DNA of 19,863 nucleotides from CAZJOD01 sp964547525 (GTDB lineage Bacteria; Bacillota; Clostridia; JAAYHZ01): NCBI GenBank assembly GCA_964547525.1, contig CAZJOD010000059.1:1-19863 (forward strand), written 5' to 3'. The notes below the pieces were generated by a model. The model had not been told where the DNA came from. It saw only the letters and a program-made list of their open reading frames with translations, and ran no database searches. This document shows positions 1 through 7,725 of this stretch, one piece after another. A program made the translations under genes and the position numbers. Each line of letters opens with the position of its first letter. Within the stretch, counting starts at the first letter, position 1.

Positions 1-1
1 G

Positions 2-289
2 ATAGAATATCCCGATATTATAATTAATAATTCCATTAATTTTTATAGAGGTAAAGCGTATTTGCTTTTAGCCGAATATGAAAAAGCGGAAAATCTTTTG
101 ACAAAAGCAAGAAGTGGATCGTTGGAGCTTAGAATGGAATGTGACAGGTTGTTATATATAATTAACGAGCAAACAGGAAGAGAATCCGAAAATGAGAAAT
201 ACTCCGGAATGTTATATATGGGAATGGTCAAACAAAGTCCTGTTTATATAGAAGTAAAAAAGATCTTAGCTTCTAAGGTTCTGCAATAG
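2..289 (+). CDS. C-terminal part of a TPR-like repeat protein (5' end outside window)
   Basis: The reading frame is open from base 2 and ends with TAG at 287-289, so 95 residues of the C-terminus are present and the start lies upstream of the window. The segment around FYRGKAYLLLAEYEKAENLL has the small/large alternation of a tetratricopeptide repeat (Gly/Ala at helix contacts, Tyr-x-x-Ala near the end of helix B). This suggests a helical scaffold for protein contacts. The last 45 residues are charged and show no membrane segment. A terminator follows 25 bases after the stop. The partner and pathway cannot be told from this fragment. Confidence 0.6.
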   Translation: MEYPDIIINNSINFYRGKAYLLLAEYEKAENLLTKARSGSLELRMECDRLLYIINEQTGRESENEKYSGMLYMGMVKQSPVYIEVKKILASKVLQ

Positions 290-313
290 TTATAAATGCA
301 CAATTAACAAAAT

Positions 314-351
314 AAAAGCGGCATACCCTGTCTGTTATTGCCGCTTTTTTT
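314..351. terminator. Intrinsic terminator, probably bidirectional
   Basis: The arms AAAAGCGGCA (314-323) and TGCCGCTTTT (339-348) form a 10-bp stem with a 15-base loop, followed by a T run to 351. The A run before the left arm gives a TTTTATTTT tract on the minus strand. The hairpin can therefore end both the TPR-like gene (+) and the URO-D family gene (-), whose stops face each other across it. Confidence 0.85.
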
Positions 352-363
352 ATTTATACTTAG

Positions 364-1509
364 TTATTTATATTTATGAAGTAAATCCATCATAAGAACA
401 AAATTATCCATTGGTGTGGTAGCGGTTACCAAATTGGAACACCCAACTATTGCACCTCCGAATTCTTTAGCGGCAAATATAGCTTCTATTGTTTCCTTTT
501 CAACCTGTTCTTTTGTTCCTCTGTCAAGGGTGGATGAGCTTATACCTCCTATAACAGTTATATGGGGATATCGTTTTTTAATACTTCTTATGTCCATGCC
601 ACACAAACAATCGGCTTCATAATGGCCGTCTATCCCGGAATCTATATACAAAGAATCGGATACCGCCCAAAAGTTTCCGTCACTACCGAAAGTGTGGAAG
701 ATACCGTATTTATGACAGGCATCGGATATTTTCTTAAAACGAGGAACAAGCATTTCGTTAAAAACTTTAGGAGAATACATTAACCCTTGGTTCCCGGCAC
801 AATCTCCACCTCCGAAAACAAATCTTGCACCTATAGCCGAAAGTAGTGGTATGTTTTTTAAAGCTCTTATAAGCTGAGCTTCCAAATATCTGTCCACAAG
901 GTCCGGTCTTAAAGCAACAGCCTCATACCATAGAGAGCTTACATTAGGGATGGCAAGAGATAAGCCTCCTGTATATACCGCCTTTTGATATTTAAAGTAT
1001 GACATGGCATCAAGATAATCGCTGTATGCCGAAGGTACCGGGTTATAACCTGCAGCACTTTTTTCAAAACTTTCTACGGTTTTCTCAAGTTCGTCAACGT
1101 TATCTATAACAGGTGCGGTATCTTTAACGGTTTGAAACAACTCGGATTTAGGATAATATCGCATAATCCAATAAGAGCCGTCCGGACGATCATATTTAAA
1201 AGTATTGTCATCAAGTCTTTCAACGGGTTTATGTTTATACCTCCAATATGAAGGGCGAACAAGATCAAAATCCATTAATTTTGCCCAATCGTACGCATCT
1301 TGTCTGCTTTTTGCCAAAAACTCTTCATAAGCGTCAGGTCCGTTCCATAAAGCCAACGTTTCATTATAACGTTGTTTTCCACCTCCGACATATGCATCTC
1401 TTCCTAATACCAAAGACGCGAATCCTGATGATACCGAGCCGCAATAAATCGGTACATGATCACTTTTTTGCTTGGTATAAGCCATTAGTACTCTTTCGTA
1501 AGAATTCAT
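364..1509 (-). CDS. URO-D/MtaA-type family protein (possible corrinoid methyltransferase relative)
   Basis: The 381-residue product from ATG 1509 starts with MNSYERVLMAYTKQKSDHVP, the usual N-terminus of the uroporphyrinogen decarboxylase superfamily. The second half carries family features: a GGGD block, SPKVFNEMLVPRFK, HKYG before the H272-T-F-G strand, DGHYEADCLCGMD and a late Cys357. MtaA-type methyltransferases use a His-x-Cys...Cys zinc site; here the middle position is Phe274, so zinc-dependent thiol activation may be absent or altered. True heme-pathway HemE is unlikely because no heme genes are nearby and the N-terminus is divergent. The frame is open upstream to TTG 1584, but those 25 residues look non-coding. 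No good Shine-Dalgarno precedes 1509; the nearest (AGGAGGT, 1555-1561) is about 45 bases upstream. A TATAAT-like -10 on the minus strand lies at 1590-1595. Substrate unknown. Confidence 0.85.
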   Translation of the reverse strand: MNSYERVLMAYTKQKSDHVPIYCGSVSSGFASLVLGRDAYVGGGKQRYNETLALWNGPDAYEEFLAKSRQDAYDWAKLMDFDLVRPSYWRYKHKPVERLDDNTFKYDRPDGSYWIMRYYPKSELFQTVKDTAPVIDNVDELEKTVESFEKSAAGYNPVPSAYSDYLDAMSYFKYQKAVYTGGLSLAIPNVSSLWYEAVALRPDLVDRYLEAQLIRALKNIPLLSAIGARFVFGGGDCAGNQGLMYSPKVFNEMLVPRFKKISDACHKYGIFHTFGSDGNFWAVSDSLYIDSGIDGHYEADCLCGMDIRSIKKRYPHITVIGGISSSTLDRGTKEQVEKETIEAIFAAKEFGGAIVGCSNLVTATTPMDNFVLMMDLLHKYK

Positions 1510-2054
1510 GATGTGTTTGACGCCCGGTCTATTACATAGTATATCCGCGGCGCATACCTCCTGCATATTTATAGAATGTCGCAAATATAATTATAATATA
1601 ACACATTTTTACCCAAAAAAGGCTTATTTGAAGAGTTTTCTTTTAATAATATTATGAGCATATTTAAGCATAAATCGGATTTATTTTACAGACTAAAAAA
1701 TATGGTTAAAAAAGTAAGAATTTTATATCAAAGTATTGTGTATTTATGTAGCAAAAAAGGATTATATAATATAATCAGGAAGAGAATAAAAAATAAAGGA
1801 GAATTAAAATAAAATAGTTGAAAAATACAAGAAATAATATATAATTGAATTAAAAATGTTAAAGCATGGTAGTACAAAATAAATATTGCAAATATATAAT
1901 TAACAAACATTATTGTGTTAGAAGGTCCGCAGACACATATCAGCTGAGACGGGGGTGAAATATCAAAATAATTGCCTGTTAAAAAAATTCTTACCTTATT
2001 AAAAGCATACATAAAGTATGTTTTCATAAAAAATAAAAAAAGAGGTGTAAAAGA
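1510..2054. other. Very AT-rich divergent intergenic region
   Basis: This gene-free stretch separates the URO-D family gene (-) from the binding-protein gene (+). It holds the putative leader and -10 (1590-1595, minus) of the former, a TATAAT at 1895-1900 (+) without a good -35, a GC-richer patch at 1922-1957, and an inverted repeat at 2001-2024. I recognise no riboswitch or small RNA in it. An open frame on the minus strand (1728-2027) is low-complexity, rich in Phe, Ile, Leu and Tyr, and has no ribosome site. Confidence 0.5.
2001..2024. promoter_or_regulatory. Inverted repeat upstream of the binding-protein gene (candidate operator)
   Basis: The arms AAAA(g)CATAC (2001-2010) and GTATGTTTT (2016-2024) flank ATAAA; the left arm has one extra G. 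The repeat ends 18 bases before the GAGGTG ribosome site (2042-2047) of the gene at 2055. The position suits a repressor site or a leader hairpin. No regulator can be assigned. Confidence 0.3.
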
Positions 2055-3920
2055 ATGAAAAAGTCAGTACTGTTACTATGTCTTTTTCTAATGTTTTCTT
2101 TAGTGTCTTGTGCTAACACAAGTGAAGGAAACATTCAGGAAGACACTACCCAAATGCAGACCACAACATCAACCGTTACTACCAAAGGGGTAACACAAGC
2201 GACCACCACTACCAAAGCAGAAACAACAACAAAGGAACCTGAAAATCCTTTTGCAGAAAAGCTTGAAATTACCTATATGGTTAGGTACACACATAATTAT
2301 GATGAAGGTCGTTGGGATGAATTGGAATTAGAAGATAAATTTAATATTGAATTGAAGGTATGGACTCTTGATTCGTATAATGTTGAACAGTGTACGATGA
2401 TGGCGGCGGCGGGTGACTGGCCGGATTCAGGCTACATAAACCAATATAGTCCTGTAAGGGCGTATGATGAAGGTTTAACAAGAAACATATCATTAGATCA
2501 AATCAGAACTATGCTTCCTGAATATTATAGTATTTTAGAGGCAAATCCAATAGGTATGAAGATAAATCGGATAGAAGCGGAGGAAGATAAATATTATGGA
2601 CTTTCATTCTGTTATGCAATGAATAACTATTGGTACCATGTAAATTGTTTCAGACTGGATTGGCTGGAAAACATAGGTTACCCCATAAATGATTTAACTG
2701 AAATCAAAATGACTGCTGAATCATTAAGCAGAGCTGCTGAGAAAGTTGTATATTTGTCAAATCATATTTTTTCTTTTGATCAGTTTAAAGATATATTAAG
2801 AGCTTTTACCGAAGAAGATCCGGACGGTAACGGTCAAGATGATACGTTTGGAGCTATGTGGCCGTTGACAGGACCTTCTTACGGAAGTCACTGGACCGAT
2901 ATATATACCGGTATGTTCGGAGTAACTTGCGGATATACAACTTGGTTGCATTACGATGAATTATCCGGCAACTATGTTCCTCCTTATGCCATGACCGGTT
3001 GGAGAGACTTTTTAGTGTTTATTAATGAAATGTTGACAAAAGGTTATATGAACTACATGAAAGATATAGCAGGTGGAGATTATGCCGGTAATTTTTACGG
3101 AAGCATAAATACAGGAGCATACGGGCACTTCCCCTTGGACAGTTTGTATAATATGAATCCCAATAGCCCTACAAGAATACCCACGGGTATACCTCTTGCA
3201 ATTATGGATGAAGACCCGGAAGCAAAATTTGTTATAGTGCCTGCAATAGTAGGGCCGGATGGTATTGGGGGTAATAAACGATATGTTGATTTACCTTTCA
3301 GAGATGGTCAGTGGGGTACATGGTCTTTCGGTGTAACTTGCACGGATAAAAAATTGGAAAGAGTTTTAGCCATGTTAAGATACACTCATTTTAATAATGA
3401 AGGTTTTTACAGATATTATTACGGGTTGGAAGGCATACACTATAAGTGGACAGGTGAACCGTATAACAGTGCCATTGTTCTAACGGATAAAAGCAAAATA
3501 CCCAAAAAGTATGCAAATGATGCTATTCAATCAATATTTGCCACGGATAAATTCTTAATGGACTTTAAAAAATGGTCGTTAGTCAGTGAATGGTTCTATC
3601 AATTATGTGAATATCAAATAGAAAACGATTGGTATATAAAATACACTTTAGAACCTGATAAACTGATTAATATGCTTTATATGGGTAAAGAAATGTATCA
3701 AGAATACATAGATCTTAGAAACCTTATAAATAATGATATAATGGTTGTAGCAAATGATTTTAGAAATAAAGCGTTTAATGGAGAACTTGCCGACATACAT
3801 GCCGAGTGGAGTTCATACATAGACGCATTATACAGAGCAGGTTTAGATAAATATGTTGAAATATTCAATAAAAATGAATTCGGTTTATATGATGTCGATA
3901 AAACAAAACTATATCAGTAA
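2055..3920 (+). CDS. LplA-type extracellular solute-binding lipoprotein (orphan)
   Basis: The 621-residue product starts at ATG 2055, eight bases after GAGGTG. It has a lipoprotein signal peptide: Lys-Lys, a hydrophobic stretch, then lipobox LVSC with acylated Cys19. A Thr-rich linker (about residues 25-60) would lift the domain off the membrane. The binding domain carries DPDGNGQDDTFG (255-266), the Asp/Asn-Gly loop typical of large family-1 binding proteins of the LplA group, which deliver oligosaccharides to ABC permeases of the LplB/YtcP type. Many Trp/Tyr residues in the middle fit a carbohydrate-binding cleft. No permease genes are adjacent, so it must use a transporter encoded elsewhere or act as a sensor. 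It is monocistronic, ending at a strong terminator. Substrate unknown. Confidence 0.9.
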   Translation: MKKSVLLLCLFLMFSLVSCANTSEGNIQEDTTQMQTTTSTVTTKGVTQATTTTKAETTTKEPENPFAEKLEITYMVRYTHNYDEGRWDELELEDKFNIELKVWTLDSYNVEQCTMMAAAGDWPDSGYINQYSPVRAYDEGLTRNISLDQIRTMLPEYYSILEANPIGMKINRIEAEEDKYYGLSFCYAMNNYWYHVNCFRLDWLENIGYPINDLTEIKMTAESLSRAAEKVVYLSNHIFSFDQFKDILRAFTEEDPDGNGQDDTFGAMWPLTGPSYGSHWTDIYTGMFGVTCGYTTWLHYDELSGNYVPPYAMTGWRDFLVFINEMLTKGYMNYMKDIAGGDYAGNFYGSINTGAYGHFPLDSLYNMNPNSPTRIPTGIPLAIMDEDPEAKFVIVPAIVGPDGIGGNKRYVDLPFRDGQWGTWSFGVTCTDKKLERVLAMLRYTHFNNEGFYRYYYGLEGIHYKWTGEPYNSAIVLTDKSKIPKKYANDAIQSIFATDKFLMDFKKWSLVSEWFYQLCEYQIENDWYIKYTLEPDKLINMLYMGKEMYQEYIDLRNLINNDIMVVANDFRNKAFNGELADIHAEWSSYIDALYRAGLDKYVEIFNKNEFGLYDVDKTKLYQ

Positions 3921-4020
3921 TATTTAATTAATTACGATGCATCTGTGTTAGCTTGTCGTGTATGAAGTTGAATCTAACGCATGCTAATCTGTAGCGTGAA
4001 TATATTGTTTTGATAAATAA

Positions 4021-4063
4021 AACGGGGTTTATGCCTATCAGAAGGTCACACCTCGTTTTTTTT
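4021..4063 (+). terminator. Intrinsic terminator after the binding-protein gene
   Basis: AACGGGGT (4021-4028) pairs with ACCTCGTT (4050-4057) in an 8-bp stem with one G-T pair. An uninterrupted T run continues to 4063. Confidence 0.85.
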
Positions 4064-4151
4064 ATTTTTATAAACATTTATATTGTTTAGGGGAATTGAT
4101 AAATTTTTGTCGAAATATAATAGTGATTACTGTGCAAAAGATCTTTTTGCA

Positions 4152-4181
4152 GTGAAATTAACAATAATGAAATTATATAAT
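4152..4181 (+). promoter_or_regulatory. Promoter of the SGNH hydrolase gene
   Basis: A perfect -10 TATAAT at 4176-4181 lies 18 bases after GTGAAA (4152-4157, 4 of 6 to TTGACA). Transcription would start near 4188, just before the GGAGG ribosome site at 4200-4204. Confidence 0.5.
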
Positions 4182-4210
4182 CTGTCGAGAGTTAGGTATG
4201 GAGGTTTTTT

Positions 4211-5320
4211 ATGTTTAAAGCAAAAGACGAAATATGTAGAAATTATCATTCAATTCGTCATGTTTTGGATAATGACAATTTAAGAGTTTTATTTACAGGT
4301 GCAAGTTTATCATATAACAGATATGACTTTGATCCACAAGCGAGACTTAATGCATATGATTGTTACCCCGGTATGCAATCTTGGTCTTTTTTACTAAGGG
4401 ATCGTTTAATTGAAAAAAGATACGGATATTTGTTCGGAGATGACATTGCAGCTAAATATTCTATCACATGTGACACCGGTATGATTCGATGTGGGTATAA
4501 AAATGCCTATGTACTTCCTCAGTATGGAAAAGTATTGGTTTTTTCAGGCAAAACAGCTACTGACAAATTAACCGTCGGTTATAATACGGGTGACAAAGAT
4601 AGGATAATTTTATATATGCTAACGAATCCTTCTTCTGACAATGGTACGTTCAAAATTTATTTAAACGGAAAATATGAAAGGACAGTGAATTTTTCTGGAG
4701 TTGGTAAAAAATATCAAGGATTTGAACCGTTTATAGTTGAGTTAAAAGCAGAATCAAATAAGGAAAATATAATATGCTTTACTGATTTTACATTTGCAAC
4801 CGAGACTTCAAAATTTGAAATTTATCTTATAGGTATAGCTCAAGAAGCTGCATATATAAACATGTCAGGACAAGGGTCCACAACTTGTAAATGGTTATAT
4901 GATAATATGCAAGAAAGGATACTGGATTATCAACCGGACTTATTATTTATTACTCTAATGGGAAATGACAGATTAAGATCGGATCCTGATGAATTTGGAG
5001 ATTCTTTGAAGGGTATCTTACATAATGTTTTTGCGCATAGACCAAATTGTGAGATCGTGTTAATTTTAGTACCGCCGTCAGAAAGGGATGATGAATATAT
5101 CAATTATAACGGATGGATATATAACGAAAGCCCGGAAACATTGCGATTTCATCAAAAAGCGAAATCAATTGCCGATGATTTCAATGTAATGTTAATAAAT
5201 CCATACCGTTTATTTTCCGGAATACCTGTAAACAGGTGGCGATTTGATAATATTCACATGACACAGTATGGAAATGAATTACTAGCTAACTATTTATGTG
5301 AGTTATTGCAAATTTACTAA
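4211..5320 (+). CDS. SGNH/GDSL-fold hydrolase with an internal beta-rich domain
   Basis: The 369-residue product starts at ATG 4211, six bases after GGAGG. It shows the SGNH blocks: G30-A31-S32 (block I, Ala for the usual Asp, Ser32 as nucleophile), Gly222 in SGQGSTT (block II), G251-N252-D253 (block III) and D346-N-I-H349 (block V, catalytic Asp and His). Such enzymes usually cut acyl esters, often acetyl groups on glycans. Between blocks I and II lies about 125 residues (roughly 90-212) of alternating hydrophobic pattern (KLTVGY, RIILYML, GTFKIYLNGKY, KFEIYLIGIA), which looks like a beta-sandwich; this makes the protein longer than a plain SGNH hydrolase (about 200-230 residues). There is no signal peptide, so it probably acts on imported substrate. 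It has its own promoter and terminator and lies between the binding protein and two sugar-type oxidoreductases, which supports a carbohydrate esterase role without proving it. Confidence 0.85.
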   Translation: MFKAKDEICRNYHSIRHVLDNDNLRVLFTGASLSYNRYDFDPQARLNAYDCYPGMQSWSFLLRDRLIEKRYGYLFGDDIAAKYSITCDTGMIRCGYKNAYVLPQYGKVLVFSGKTATDKLTVGYNTGDKDRIILYMLTNPSSDNGTFKIYLNGKYERTVNFSGVGKKYQGFEPFIVELKAESNKENIICFTDFTFATETSKFEIYLIGIAQEAAYINMSGQGSTTCKWLYDNMQERILDYQPDLLFITLMGNDRLRSDPDEFGDSLKGILHNVFAHRPNCEIVLILVPPSERDDEYINYNGWIYNESPETLRFHQKAKSIADDFNVMLINPYRLFSGIPVNRWRFDNIHMTQYGNELLANYLCELLQIY

Positions 5321-5339
5321 TATAAAATTTTTGAAACTG

Positions 5340-5376
5340 TGAGGTCGGGGATTAATTTATCAGGACCTCATTTTTT
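5340..5376 (+). terminator. Intrinsic terminator after the SGNH hydrolase gene
   Basis: TGAGGTC (5340-5346) pairs with GACCTCA (5364-5370), followed by six T residues. Confidence 0.85.
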
Positions 5377-5381
5377 AAAAT

Positions 5382-5438
5382 AGGATCCATTTTAAAACTT
5401 GACATTAAAAATGTATTTCGGACAGGTGACGCTCGATG
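5382..5438 (+). repeat. Degenerate repeat element, copy A (direct relative of 7646-7700)
   Basis: Aligned with 7646-7700, the shared blocks are AGGAT-n-CATTTT, TTAAAAATG, CGG and TCGATG in the same order and spacing within a few bases. The first half is an AT-rich inverted repeat (CATTTTAA ... TTAAAAATG). Both copies begin a few bases after the T tract of an intrinsic terminator. Confidence 0.5.
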
Positions 5439-5489
5439 CGGCCGTGGGTCTTCTTTTATTTTAGTGTTTTTTATTCACATGAATTACAC

Positions 5490-5518
5490 CGGACAATTAC
5501 ATATATTTACTATATAAT
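5490..5518 (+). promoter_or_regulatory. Promoter of the dehydrogenase-aldo/keto reductase operon
   Basis: CGGACA (5490-5495, 4 of 6) and a perfect TATAAT (5513-5518) are 17 bases apart. The start would be near 5525, leaving a leader of about 38 bases that includes AAGGAGG (5549-5555). Confidence 0.65.
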
Positions 5519-5562
5519 GTATGCAGTGAAAAGAATTTGTTACTCATTAAGGAGGGAGCGTT

Positions 5563-6546
5563 ATGGAGCAGAAAATTGGCTGGGGTTTTATCGGAGCCGG
5601 AGGTATAACAAACCGTTTTATTAACGGTATGGCAAAGGTACCCGATGCCTACCTGGCGGCGGTAGGTTCCCGTACGGAAGCGAAAGCGAGAACTTTGGCT
5701 GCAAAGTACGACGCTGCAGTTTATACCGATATAAAAAAAGTTGTAAATGACAAAAATGTAGATGTTATCTATGTGGCTACACCACACAATTTACACATGG
5801 AGCATACTATAATGGCTTTGGAATCAGGCAAGCCTGTTTTATGCGAAAAGCCCATGGCTCCAAATGCGAACAGTGTAAGAAAAATGGTATCCGTAGCTCG
5901 TGAAAAAAACATATACTTAATGGAAGGAATGTGGACACGATTTTTTCCTGTAATGCATAAAGTCAGAAAATGGTTGAGTGACGGTGAAATAGGAAAGGTT
6001 CACCTGGTTACTGCGGATTTTGGTTTTTATGCGAATGAAAATCCTGCTTCACGTTTGTTTGATCCTAATCTGGCAGGAGGTAGTCTATTGGATGTTGGAG
6101 TTTACACTGTGGCTTTTGCATCTATGGTTTTCGGTCAAAAACCTCAGAGAATTTCTAGTATGGCAGAGATGACTTCTACAGGTGTTGACGGTAGAATGTG
6201 TTGTATTCTAGGATATGAAACCGGGGGAATGGCGTCACTATTTTCTGCGGTTCGTACCAATTCCCCGCAGGAAGCGAAAATAATAGGTGAGTACGGAAAT
6301 ATTACAATACCTAAATTCTGGTCACCTGATAGGGCTGTTTTAAGCAAAGCAGGTAAAATATATGAGGAATTTATAAATCAAAATGAGTCTGAAGGCTTTG
6401 AATATGAAATAAGAGCGGTTCATTCGGATTTAAGAACCGGTAGATTGGAAAACCTTTTAATGCCATTGGATGAGTCAATTGCAATAGCCGAAACGATGGA
6501 TGATATACGTAAACAATGGGGGTTGGTATATCCGTTTGAAAAATAA
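5563..6546 (+). CDS. Gfo/Idh/MocA-family NAD(P)-dependent dehydrogenase (dihydrodiol/xylose dehydrogenase-like)
   Basis: The 327-residue product starts at ATG 5563 behind a strong AAGGAGG site. The N-terminal Rossmann fold has GFIGAGGIT (8-16) for the dinucleotide, followed by ATPHNLH and the family's E95-K96-P97 with its catalytic-site Lys. MEGMWTRFFP (120-129) and GGSLLDVGVY (172-181, with D177 and Y181) are typical of the branch that includes dimeric dihydrodiol dehydrogenase and sugar (xylose/glucose) 1-dehydrogenases. The enzyme should oxidise or reduce a cyclic polyol, sugar or inosose in the cytoplasm; the substrate is not predictable. An aldo/keto reductase gene follows after 37 bases with no terminator between, so the two are co-transcribed and may act in sequence on one sugar derivative. 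Confidence 0.9.
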   Translation: MEQKIGWGFIGAGGITNRFINGMAKVPDAYLAAVGSRTEAKARTLAAKYDAAVYTDIKKVVNDKNVDVIYVATPHNLHMEHTIMALESGKPVLCEKPMAPNANSVRKMVSVAREKNIYLMEGMWTRFFPVMHKVRKWLSDGEIGKVHLVTADFGFYANENPASRLFDPNLAGGSLLDVGVYTVAFASMVFGQKPQRISSMAEMTSTGVDGRMCCILGYETGGMASLFSAVRTNSPQEAKIIGEYGNITIPKFWSPDRAVLSKAGKIYEEFINQNESEGFEYEIRAVHSDLRTGRLENLLMPLDESIAIAETMDDIRKQWGLVYPFEK

Positions 6547-6583
6547 AATTACCAAATATGAATACTGAAAGGAGTGAATACTG

Positions 6584-7558
6584 TTGACAGATATGATTTA
6601 CAGTAATATACCTTATGTAAAAAAGCAAGTGTCCAGATTGGTGCATGGAACAATCATGGTTACAGTCTCTAAAAAGGAAGAATCCTTTAAATTACTGGAT
6701 TCAATGTATGAATTGGGGGTAAATGCATTTGATACTGCAGCCGTTTACGGTGACGGTGAAAGATTAATCGGTATGTGGTTAAAAGACAGAGGAATCCGTG
6801 ATAATGTTGTTGTTTTAACCAAAGGTGCCCATCATAACGCTTGGAGGAAACGAGTGACGCCATATGACATTACCGCTGATGTTCATGACTCGTTGGCCAA
6901 ATTAATGTGTGATTACATAGATATTTATATATTGCATAGAGACGATCCTGATGTACCTGTCGGACCTATTGTGGAAACGTTGAATAAACTTCATAAAGAA
7001 GGTAAGATCGGTGCGTTCGGCGGTTCCAATTGGACACATCAAAGACTTGCAATGGCCAATGAATATGCTAAAGAGAACGGTTTGATACCTTTTAGTGTAT
7101 CCAGCCCAAATTATGGTTTGGCTGAGCAAGTTGACAATCCGTGGGGACCGGGGTGTGTTTCGCTATCAGGCCCTAAAGAGATAGATGCACGTAAATGGTA
7201 CTCAATCACAAATATGCCGATATTCGCATATTCCAGTTTAGGAAGAGGTTTATTCTCCGGAAGGTTGAAAAGCTCGGATCCCGATCAAGCTTTAAAGCTG
7301 TTTGAACAACCGACATTGCAAGGATATTTTTATCCTGTCAATATCCGTAGATTGGAAAGAGTTGAAATAATGGCTCAAAGTAAAGGATTGTCTGTTCCTC
7401 AGATAGCTATGGCTTGGTTAATGAATCAACCGTTAAATGTATTTGCTCTAGTGGGAGCTTTTAAAGCCGATGAAATGCGCGAAAACATAGAAGCTTTAAA
7501 TTTAAAACTGACACAAGAAGAGATGGATTGGTTGGATTTGCAACGTGATAGTATTTAA
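6584..7558 (+). CDS. Aldo/keto reductase family oxidoreductase
   Basis: The 324-residue product has the full catalytic tetrad: Asp50 (FDTA), Tyr55 (VYGDGE), Lys80 (LTKGAHH) and His118 (YILHRDDP), followed by GAFGGSNW. It should reduce a carbonyl or oxidise an alcohol with NADP(H). I take TTG 6584 as the start because AAAGGAG (6568-6574) is nine bases before it; the first ATG (6593) would be 18 bases away. The N-terminus NIPYVKKQVSRLVHGT fits other bacterial members related to sugar-modifying reductases. It is the second gene of the operon begun at 5563 and ends at the hairpin at 7600. Joint action with the upstream dehydrogenase is inferred from the operon. Confidence 0.9.
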   Translation: MTDMIYSNIPYVKKQVSRLVHGTIMVTVSKKEESFKLLDSMYELGVNAFDTAAVYGDGERLIGMWLKDRGIRDNVVVLTKGAHHNAWRKRVTPYDITADVHDSLAKLMCDYIDIYILHRDDPDVPVGPIVETLNKLHKEGKIGAFGGSNWTHQRLAMANEYAKENGLIPFSVSSPNYGLAEQVDNPWGPGCVSLSGPKEIDARKWYSITNMPIFAYSSLGRGLFSGRLKSSDPDQALKLFEQPTLQGYFYPVNIRRLERVEIMAQSKGLSVPQIAMAWLMNQPLNVFALVGAFKADEMRENIEALNLKLTQEEMDWLDLQRDSI

Positions 7559-7599
7559 ATAATTTTATCACTTGATAGTTATATTTTGTTATGAGATAC

Positions 7600-7640
7600 G
7601 GTCTATAGTTTGACTTCTGTTAAATTATAGACCTTTATTA
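7600..7640 (+). terminator. Terminator after the aldo/keto reductase gene
   Basis: GGTCTATAGTTT (7600-7611) pairs with AAATTATAGACC (7622-7633), a 12-bp stem with one G-T pair and a 10-base loop. The following TTTATT tract is short, so termination may be incomplete. Confidence 0.7.
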
Positions 7641-7645
7641 AAAAC

Positions 7646-7700
7646 AGGATACATTTTTTAAATTCGATTTTAAAAATGCACACCGGCCCGGGGATCGATG
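7646..7700 (+). repeat. Degenerate repeat element, copy B (direct relative of 5382-5438)
   Basis: This copy shares AGGAT-n-CATTTT, TTAAAAATG, CGG and TCGATG with copy A. Its AT-rich inverted repeat is longer (CATTTTTTAAA and TTTTAAAAATG), and a GC-rich patch with CCCGGG follows. It begins 12 bases after the terminator stem at 7600-7633 and, read on the minus strand, lies in the 3' trailer of the LoaP-type gene. Confidence 0.5.
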
Positions 7701-7725
7701 AACATAATTACAAATGTACAGATTA

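Noticed and set aside
1728..2027. 99-residue minus-strand frame in the intergenic region
   Set aside because: Its composition simply reflects AT-rich DNA (Phe, Ile, Leu, Tyr), and no ribosome site precedes it.
4083..4283. 66-residue open frame before the SGNH gene
   Set aside because: It starts at TTG without a ribosome site, covers the SGNH promoter and overlaps the SGNH start in another frame.
5399..5404. Consensus TTGACA inside repeat A
   Set aside because: No -10-like hexamer lies 16-18 bases downstream.
5436..5624. 62-residue open frame across the dehydrogenase promoter
   Set aside because: It spans the -35/-10 and ribosome site of the real gene and resembles no protein I know.
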